The notes under the pieces are model-generated. The model searched no databases. It was given only the letters and a program-made list of their open reading frames with translations, and was not told where the DNA came from. From positions 1 through 10,985 of the forward strand of contig JASBVX010000027.1 of assembly GCA_029960865.1 (NCBI GenBank): DNA of 10,985 nt. The letters are read 5' to 3'. The stretch's first letter is position 1, and each line of letters begins with the position of its first letter. Both the position numbers and the translations under genes were made by a program. This DNA comes from Bacillota bacterium (lineage in GTDB: Bacteria > Bacillota > Sulfobacillia > RBS10-35). Shown here piece by piece: positions 6,721 through 10,985 of the stretch.

Positions 6721-7011
6721 GTTGCGAGCGGCGTTCAGATCAGCGTTGAGCTCGAATCCGCAGGCCCGGCACCGGAAGACGGATGGAGATCGCCGGTTGG
6801 AGCGATGGACATGGCCGCAACGGGAACACATCTGCGACGGGTGACGGGGATCGACACCCACAACCTTGCATCCCTTGGCTTCCCCATGCTCCCAGCCGTA
6901 GGCTGCCACGGTGTTGAAGCATGCCCTATGTGGGCGCAGCGTCTCCAGGAAAACGCCGACCTCGTCGGGGGTTGGGTTCCATCTGAGCCGGACGGTCCGC
7001 TTCATACCCAT
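6628..7011 (-). pseudogene. tnpB: TnpB RNA-guided nuclease, internally deleted
   Basis: The 127-residue frame joins a TnpB N-terminal start (through HRACFNTVAAYGWEHG, residues 28-43) directly to the C-terminal zinc finger and last RuvC segment. Full TnpB proteins are roughly 350-420 residues, so the central part with the first two RuvC catalytic acids is missing. The remainder is well kept: VDPRHPSQMCSRCG, then CRACG, giving two CxxC pairs, and DLNAARNI with the third RuvC aspartate. The fusion is in frame near 6880-6890. An AGGA sits better spaced for the ATG at 7005 than for 7011. The stop TAG at 6628 abuts the conserved end hairpin. It cannot be an active nuclease; a product could still bind RNA or end DNA, but this is speculative. 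Confidence 0.85.
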
Positions 7012-7125
7012 ATCCTACCACATCTTGCCAAAGGAGGGAAGGCGGCGCTCCTCCCCATGCCTGAAGGCAGGGGTCTCCACGCCGCCGGGAAACGATGACG
7101 GCCGCTGCGACCCCCCCTCTGCCTT

Positions 7126-7147
7126 AAACCTATTTTAACACAGGTTT
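7126..7147. repeat. Weak 6-bp inverted repeat just after ppdK
   Basis: AAACCT at 7126-7131 and AGGTTT at 7142-7147 flank a ten-base spacer, immediately after the ppdK stop. The stem is A-T rich and lacks a T run, so it is a poor terminator. Read-through from ppdK into the transposon remnant is likely. Confidence 0.35.
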
Positions 7148-7148
7148 C

Positions 7149-9767
7149 CTACCGATGCCTCAGGGTAGCCTGGGCTGCCGCCAGGCGGGCGATGGGCACC
7201 CGGAACGGGGAGCAGCTGACATAATCCAGCCCCGCCCGGTGGAAAAAGTCGATGGACTGGGGGTCACCCCCGTGTTCGCCACACACCCCCACCACCAGAT
7301 CAGGGCGGCTTTTCTTGCCCTCCTCCACCGCCAGGGCCACCAGGCGGCCCACTCCCTTTTCGTCCACCACGGCAAAGGGATTCTCCTTGAAGATCTTCTC
7401 GTGGAGGTAATGGTGGAGGAACTTGGCCTCCGCATCATCCCGGGAAAAACCAAAGGTCATCTGGGTGAGATCGTTGGTGCCAAAGGAGAAGAACTGGGCT
7501 TCCCGGGCCAGCTCCCCGGCCGTCAAGGCCGCCCTTGGCACCTCGATCATGGTCCCCACCACCACTGGCACCTCCACCCCCGTTTCCCTTTGGACGGCCG
7601 CCGCCACTTTCTCCACCAGCTCCCGCATGATCCGCAGCTCCGCCTCGTCTCCCACCAGGGGGATCATCACCTCGGGGCGGGCATCCACGCCCTGGCGCCG
7701 GAGCTCCGCCGCCGCCTCATAGATGGCCCGCACCTGCATCTCATAGACTGCCGGCAACGTGAGCCCCAGCCGCACCCCCCGGTGGCCCAGCATGGGATTG
7801 GCTTCTTTCAGCGCCCGCACCTGGCGCCAAAGCTTTTCTTTCTCGGCATCCGGCTGCAACGCCACCTCCACCGCCAGCTCCTCGCTGTCGGGGAGAAACT
7901 CGTGGAGGGGCGGATCCAGCAGGCGGATGGTCACAGGATAGCCTTCCATAGCCTCGAGGATGCCGAGGAAGTCCTCCCGCTGCATGGGGAGAAGCTCCGC
8001 CAACGCCTGCCGGCGCTCCTCTTCGTCTTCCGCCAGGATCATGCGCCGCACCACCGGGATCCGCTGGTGGCCCATGAACATATGCTCCGTGCGGCAAAGG
8101 CCGATCCCCTGGGCCCCCAGCTCCCGGGCCCGCCGGGCATCCTCGGGAGTGTCGGCATTGGCCTCCACCCCCAAACGCCTCACCTCATCGGCCCAGGCCA
8201 TGATCTCCGAGAGCTCCGCCGAGATTTCCGGTTCGGAAAGGGGCGCTTCTCCCAGGTATACTTCGCCGCTGCCCCCATCGAAGGTGATGAGGTCCCCTTC
8301 CCGCACCACCGTCTCTCCTACCCGGAAGGCTCCCGCGGAGAGATCGATGCGGATCTCTTCCGCCCCCACGATGCAGGGCTTTCCCATGCCCCGGGCCACA
8401 ATGGCCGCATGGCAGGTCATACCGCCCCGGCTGGTGAGGATCCCCACCGCCGCATGCATGCCGTGGATATCATCGGGGGTCGTCATGGGGCGGACCAGGA
8501 TCACCTTCTCCCCCGCTTCCCCCATCTCCCTTGCCCGGTCGGCATCGAAGACCACCTTTCCCGAGGCCGCCCCAGGAGAGGCTGGGAGCCCCCGGGCGAG
8601 GACCTTCCCGACCGCCCGGCGATCCACGTTGCGGTGCAAAAGCTTCACCACATCCTCGGGATCGATGCGCAAAAGGGCCTCTTCCCGGGTGATGAGCCCC
8701 TCCTGCACCAGGTCATGGGCCACCCGCAGGGCAGCCCTGGGCGCCCTTTTGGCGGAACGGGTCTGGAGAAGGTAGAGCTTTCCCTCCTCCACGGTGAATT
8801 CGATGTCCTGGATGTCCCGGTAATGCTCTTCCAAAAGGCGGCAGGTCTCTTCCAGCTGCCGGTAGGTATGGGGCTGGGTCTCCTGCAAAAGGGCCACCGG
8901 CTGAGGGGTCCGGATCCCCGCCACCACGTCTTCTCCTTGGGCATTGGCCAGATACTCCCCGTAAAGGAGCTTTTCCCCCGTGTTGGGATCGCGGGTAAAG
9001 ACCACTCCTGTTCCCGACGTGGGACCCCGGTTCCCAAAGACCATGGCCTGGACGTTGACGGCCGTCCCCAGATCGTCGGGGATCTTGTGAATCTGCCGGT
9101 AGACCACCGCTCGGGGATTGTTCCAGGACTTGAAGACGGCTTCCACCGCCAGCCGCAGCTGCTCCATGGGCTCTTGGGGAAAAGGCGTTCCCGTCTCTTC
9201 CCGGATGAGGTCCTGATAGCGCCCGATAACTTCTTGCCAGTCTTCCGCCGCAAGGTCGGTATCCTGGCTCAGACCCCTCCCCCGCTTCACCTCTTCCAGG
9301 ATCATCTCAAACCTGTCGTGGGAAATGCCTAAGACCACATCCCCGAACATCTGGAGAAACCGGCGGTAGGAATCCCTGGCAAAGCGCAGATCCCCGCTCC
9401 GTCGGGCGAGGGCCTCCACCGCCCGGTCGTTGAGCCCCAGGTTGAGGACGGTATCCATCATGCCCGGCATGGAGACGGCTGCTCCTGAGCGCACCGACAC
9501 CAAAAGAGGATCTTCCGGATCCCCCAGGCGGCGTCCCACTTTGGCTTCCAGGCGGGAGAGGGCTTCCTGCAGGGGCCCCATCAGCTCTTCCAGGAAAGAG
9601 GCTCCTTCCTCCTGGTAGCGGATGCAGGCCTCGGCGGTGATGGTGAACCCGGGAGGTACCGGCAACCCGATGCTGGTCATTTCCGCCAGGTTGGCCCCTT
9701 TTCCTCCCAAAAGCCGGCGCATATCGGCTCGGCCTTCTTCAAAGGCATAAATCCATTTGTGCGTCAT
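7149..9767 (-). CDS. ppdK: Pyruvate, phosphate dikinase
   Basis: This enzyme interconverts ATP, phosphate and pyruvate with AMP, pyrophosphate and phosphoenolpyruvate, serving glycolysis or gluconeogenesis depending on the host. With the ATG at 9767 it has 872 residues, the family length. The N-terminal nucleotide domain begins near GGKGANLAEMTSIGLPVPPG (21-40). The phosphohistidine domain has GGMTCHAAIVARGMGKPC with catalytic His453 and Thr451, the usual target of the regulatory kinase. The C-terminal PEP/pyruvate barrel has GTMIEVPRAAL, SFGTNDLTQMTFGFSRDD and VCGEHGGDP with catalytic Cys829. A frame nine residues longer exists, but the ATGA overlap with the upstream regulator stop and GGGGGGA six or so bases before 9767 favour the shorter form. 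No strong terminator follows. Confidence 0.98.
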   Translation of the reverse strand: MTHKWIYAFEEGRADMRRLLGGKGANLAEMTSIGLPVPPGFTITAEACIRYQEEGASFLEELMGPLQEALSRLEAKVGRRLGDPEDPLLVSVRSGAAVSMPGMMDTVLNLGLNDRAVEALARRSGDLRFARDSYRRFLQMFGDVVLGISHDRFEMILEEVKRGRGLSQDTDLAAEDWQEVIGRYQDLIREETGTPFPQEPMEQLRLAVEAVFKSWNNPRAVVYRQIHKIPDDLGTAVNVQAMVFGNRGPTSGTGVVFTRDPNTGEKLLYGEYLANAQGEDVVAGIRTPQPVALLQETQPHTYRQLEETCRLLEEHYRDIQDIEFTVEEGKLYLLQTRSAKRAPRAALRVAHDLVQEGLITREEALLRIDPEDVVKLLHRNVDRRAVGKVLARGLPASPGAASGKVVFDADRAREMGEAGEKVILVRPMTTPDDIHGMHAAVGILTSRGGMTCHAAIVARGMGKPCIVGAEEIRIDLSAGAFRVGETVVREGDLITFDGGSGEVYLGEAPLSEPEISAELSEIMAWADEVRRLGVEANADTPEDARRARELGAQGIGLCRTEHMFMGHQRIPVVRRMILAEDEEERRQALAELLPMQREDFLGILEAMEGYPVTIRLLDPPLHEFLPDSEELAVEVALQPDAEKEKLWRQVRALKEANPMLGHRGVRLGLTLPAVYEMQVRAIYEAAAELRRQGVDARPEVMIPLVGDEAELRIMRELVEKVAAAVQRETGVEVPVVVGTMIEVPRAALTAGELAREAQFFSFGTNDLTQMTFGFSRDDAEAKFLHHYLHEKIFKENPFAVVDEKGVGRLVALAVEEGKKSRPDLVVGVCGEHGGDPQSIDFFHRAGLDYVSCSPFRVPIARLAAAQATLRHR

Positions 9768-10576
9768 GACAGATCCCCCCTGCCTTTCACCCATTTCAGC
9801 ACTTCCTGAGCCGATTCCTCTACCGCCTTATAGGTGACGTCGATCACCGGGCAGCCCAGCTCCTGAAACACCCGGTTGGCATAGCGGACCTCTTCCAGGA
9901 TGCGGGCCATGTCGGCATAGGAGAGATCTCCTTTCCCCAGGACCTTCAGCCTTTCCTGCCGGATCTCCCGGAGCTTATCGGGACGGATCGTGAGCCCCAC
10001 GATTTTGTGGCGGGGTACCTTCTCCAAGGCCCTTGGCAGGGGCGCCTCGGGCACCAAGGGGATGTTAGCCACCTTGTAGCCCCGGTGGGCCAGGTACATG
10101 GCGATGGGGGTCTTGGAGCTCCTGGACACCCCCAAAAGGAGGGCATCGGCCTCCTCCAGTCCCTGCCCTTCCCGGCCGTCGTCAAAGCGGACGGCAAATT
10201 CGATGGCTTCCATGCGGCGAAAATAAGCCTCATCCAGCTGGCGGATGAGGCCCGGCCGCATCCAGGGCGGTTTATCCGTCAGGCGAGACAGGGCTTCCAG
10301 GGCAGGCCCCAGGACATCCACAGCCGGAATCCCCCGTTTGTCGGCTTCCTCCCGCACCCAGCGCCGCAGCCCTTCATCCACCAGGGTATAGAAAAGGGCT
10401 GCATGCTCCTCCTGGACTTCCTGCAAAATTGCCCCCAGGCGCCTTTTATCCCCCACGTGGGAAAGGCGCTGGACTTCCACCGCACCGCCGTTGAACTGGC
10501 TGGCGGCAGCCCGGGCCACGGCTTCCGCCGTCTCCCCCAGGGCATCGGAAAGGACGTAGACTTTCAGCGCTGCCAC
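9764..10576 (-). CDS. PPDK regulatory protein: bifunctional kinase/pyrophosphorylase (DUF299, YqfL type)
   Basis: This 270-residue protein belongs to the kinase-PPPase family. Known members use ADP to phosphorylate and inactivate PPDK at the threonine beside its catalytic histidine, and use phosphate to reverse this. The conserved start KVYVLSDALGETAEAV is at 5-20 and the P-loop GVSRSSKTP at 149-157, followed by the family segment YKVANIPLVPEAPLPR. The neighbour ppdK, overlapping by ATGA, carries the target Thr-x-His motif, which supports PPDK as substrate. The GTG start at 10576 follows the glyS stop TAA by nine bases, with GGAAGG directly touching it. A CTG at 10567 has better spacing from GGAAGG but would be a rare start. 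No in-frame start exists further upstream before the glyS stop. Confidence 0.95.
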   Translation of the reverse strand: MAALKVYVLSDALGETAEAVARAAASQFNGGAVEVQRLSHVGDKRRLGAILQEVQEEHAALFYTLVDEGLRRWVREEADKRGIPAVDVLGPALEALSRLTDKPPWMRPGLIRQLDEAYFRRMEAIEFAVRFDDGREGQGLEEADALLLGVSRSSKTPIAMYLAHRGYKVANIPLVPEAPLPRALEKVPRHKIVGLTIRPDKLREIRQERLKVLGKGDLSYADMARILEEVRYANRVFQELGCPVIDVTYKAVEESAQEVLKWVKGRGDLS

Positions 10577-10585
10577 CCTTCCAGT

Positions 10586-10985
10586 TTAGCGCACCGGCTC
10601 CCCAGAGGTGAGCACCTCCAGGTTCCCCAGGAGCTCCGTGAGGTCGGTGACGGCCTTCAGCGCTAAAAGGCGGGCCCTTCGCTTCCCTTCGTCTTCGTCC
10701 AGGACGCGCACACCATCGAGAAAGGCATCCACCCGGGGCTTTAGATCCTGCAACAGGCCAGCATAGGTCTCCAGATCCCCCATCTCCCAGGCCAAAAGGG
10801 CCTTCTTCCCTTCCCGGGAGAGCTCCTCCCGCAAAAGAGCCGAGGCCTCGTCGGAAAGATGGGGCAGGCGCGCCAAAAGCTCTTCCAAAGAGCCTTCCCC
10901 CTCCACGAGGGAAGCCCCCTTCAAAAGCTGGTGGGCCCGGCGGTGAAGGGCCAGGATCGCCTCACCTTGAGGGAGCTCCAGGAGG
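10586..10985 (-). CDS. glyS: Glycyl-tRNA synthetase beta subunit, C-terminal part (cut by window edge)
   Basis: Only the last 133 or so codons are in the window; the frame is open to the right edge, so the TTG at 10924 is not a real start. GlyS is the large subunit of the bacterial alpha2beta2 glycyl-tRNA synthetase. The visible part is the anticodon-binding (DALR-like) end, with FLDGVRVLDEDEGKRRARLL followed by ALKAVTDLTELLG, which resembles the family pattern of a phenylalanine-rich VMV-x-DE motif before the final helix. The stop TAA at 10586 is in frame with the next gene and nine bases ahead of its GTG. Placement before the PPDK regulator and ppdK fits common Firmicutes order. The alpha subunit gene glyQ would be expected outside the window. 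Confidence 0.92.
   Translation of the reverse strand, partial: LLELPQGEAILALHRRAHQLLKGASLVEGEGSLEELLARLPHLSDEASALLREELSREGKKALLAWEMGDLETYAGLLQDLKPRVDAFLDGVRVLDEDEGKRRARLLALKAVTDLTELLGNLEVLTSGEPVR

Larger units (their letters stand above)
6592..7086 (-). mobile_element. Decayed IS200/IS605-type element (MITE-like, tnpB deletion derivative)
   Basis: The element reads on the minus strand. Its left end has an imperfect palindrome: outer arms 7041-7047 and 7080-7086, with an inner stem CCCC-TGCC/GGCA-GGGG at 7053-7073. Next comes a short tnpB frame lacking its middle. The right end has the hairpin 6601-6620 and then GAAGTTGAC, ending at 6592. Subterminal hairpins and a TTGAC right end are features of the IS200/IS605 family (the ISDra2 right-end cleavage sequence is TTGAC as I recall it). 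No tnpA is present, so the copy could move only with a transposase supplied elsewhere. The outer left boundary is uncertain; no matching left target sequence was found with confidence. Confidence 0.7.

Noticed and set aside
7155..9332. 725-codon plus-strand open frame opposite ppdK
   Set aside because: It is antisense to a full, motif-complete ppdK. Its composition (rich in His, Pro, Gly, Arg) is typical of a frame opened by high GC content, and it has no recognisable domain.
1..10985. CRISPR arrays, tRNA or rRNA genes
   Set aside because: No regularly spaced direct repeats, and no tRNA cloverleaf or rRNA signature, were recognised on reading either strand.

Overview
The window looks like a chromosomal segment of a GC-rich, probably thermophilic member of the Firmicutes (Bacillota). 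The minus-strand string glyS, PPDK regulatory protein, ppdK, dnaG and rpoD is a gene order I associate with clostridial and related Firmicutes, and the 374-residue sigma factor is close to the usual size of Firmicutes SigA. Thermophily and any finer placement are inference from base composition and protein style, so the lineage call is low to moderate confidence.

Layout. Positions 1-412 hold no convincing protein gene. The far left edge carries a hairpin almost identical in architecture to the 3' end of the transposon remnant at 6.6 kb, and about 120-375 is rich in short hairpins and may be a structured RNA or decayed mobile DNA. Positions 413-2106 (plus strand) encode the membrane subunit alpha-2 (pntA2) and the beta subunit (pntB) of proton-translocating NAD(P) transhydrogenase, with an ATGA overlap. 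A strong stem-loop at 2139-2170 lies between pntB and the convergent gene pntA1 (2207-3337, minus), which encodes the third subunit, alpha-1. The transhydrogenase genes are therefore split between two strands.

From 3386 to 10985 everything is on the minus strand. Read in the direction of transcription it runs glyS (3' end only), the PPDK kinase/phosphorylase, ppdK, a decayed IS200/IS605-type element with an internally deleted tnpB, dnaG, rpoD, an unreported 41-codon gene, and then pntA1. ATGA overlaps (regulator/ppdK and dnaG/rpoD) and very short gaps suggest translational coupling inside two blocks, with the transposon remnant and hairpins separating ppdK from dnaG.

How the genes work together. 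PPDK interconverts pyruvate and phosphoenolpyruvate and has the Thr-x-His motif that the adjacent bifunctional kinase/phosphorylase is known to target. GlyS, DnaG and SigA serve translation, replication priming and transcription. The transhydrogenase couples the proton gradient to NADPH formation. The most unusual points are the convergent split of the transhydrogenase genes, the MITE-like tnpB deletion derivative with both ends retained, a second covarying end-hairpin at the window edge, and the small gene between rpoD and pntA1. I do not see a large novel defence or biosynthetic system here.
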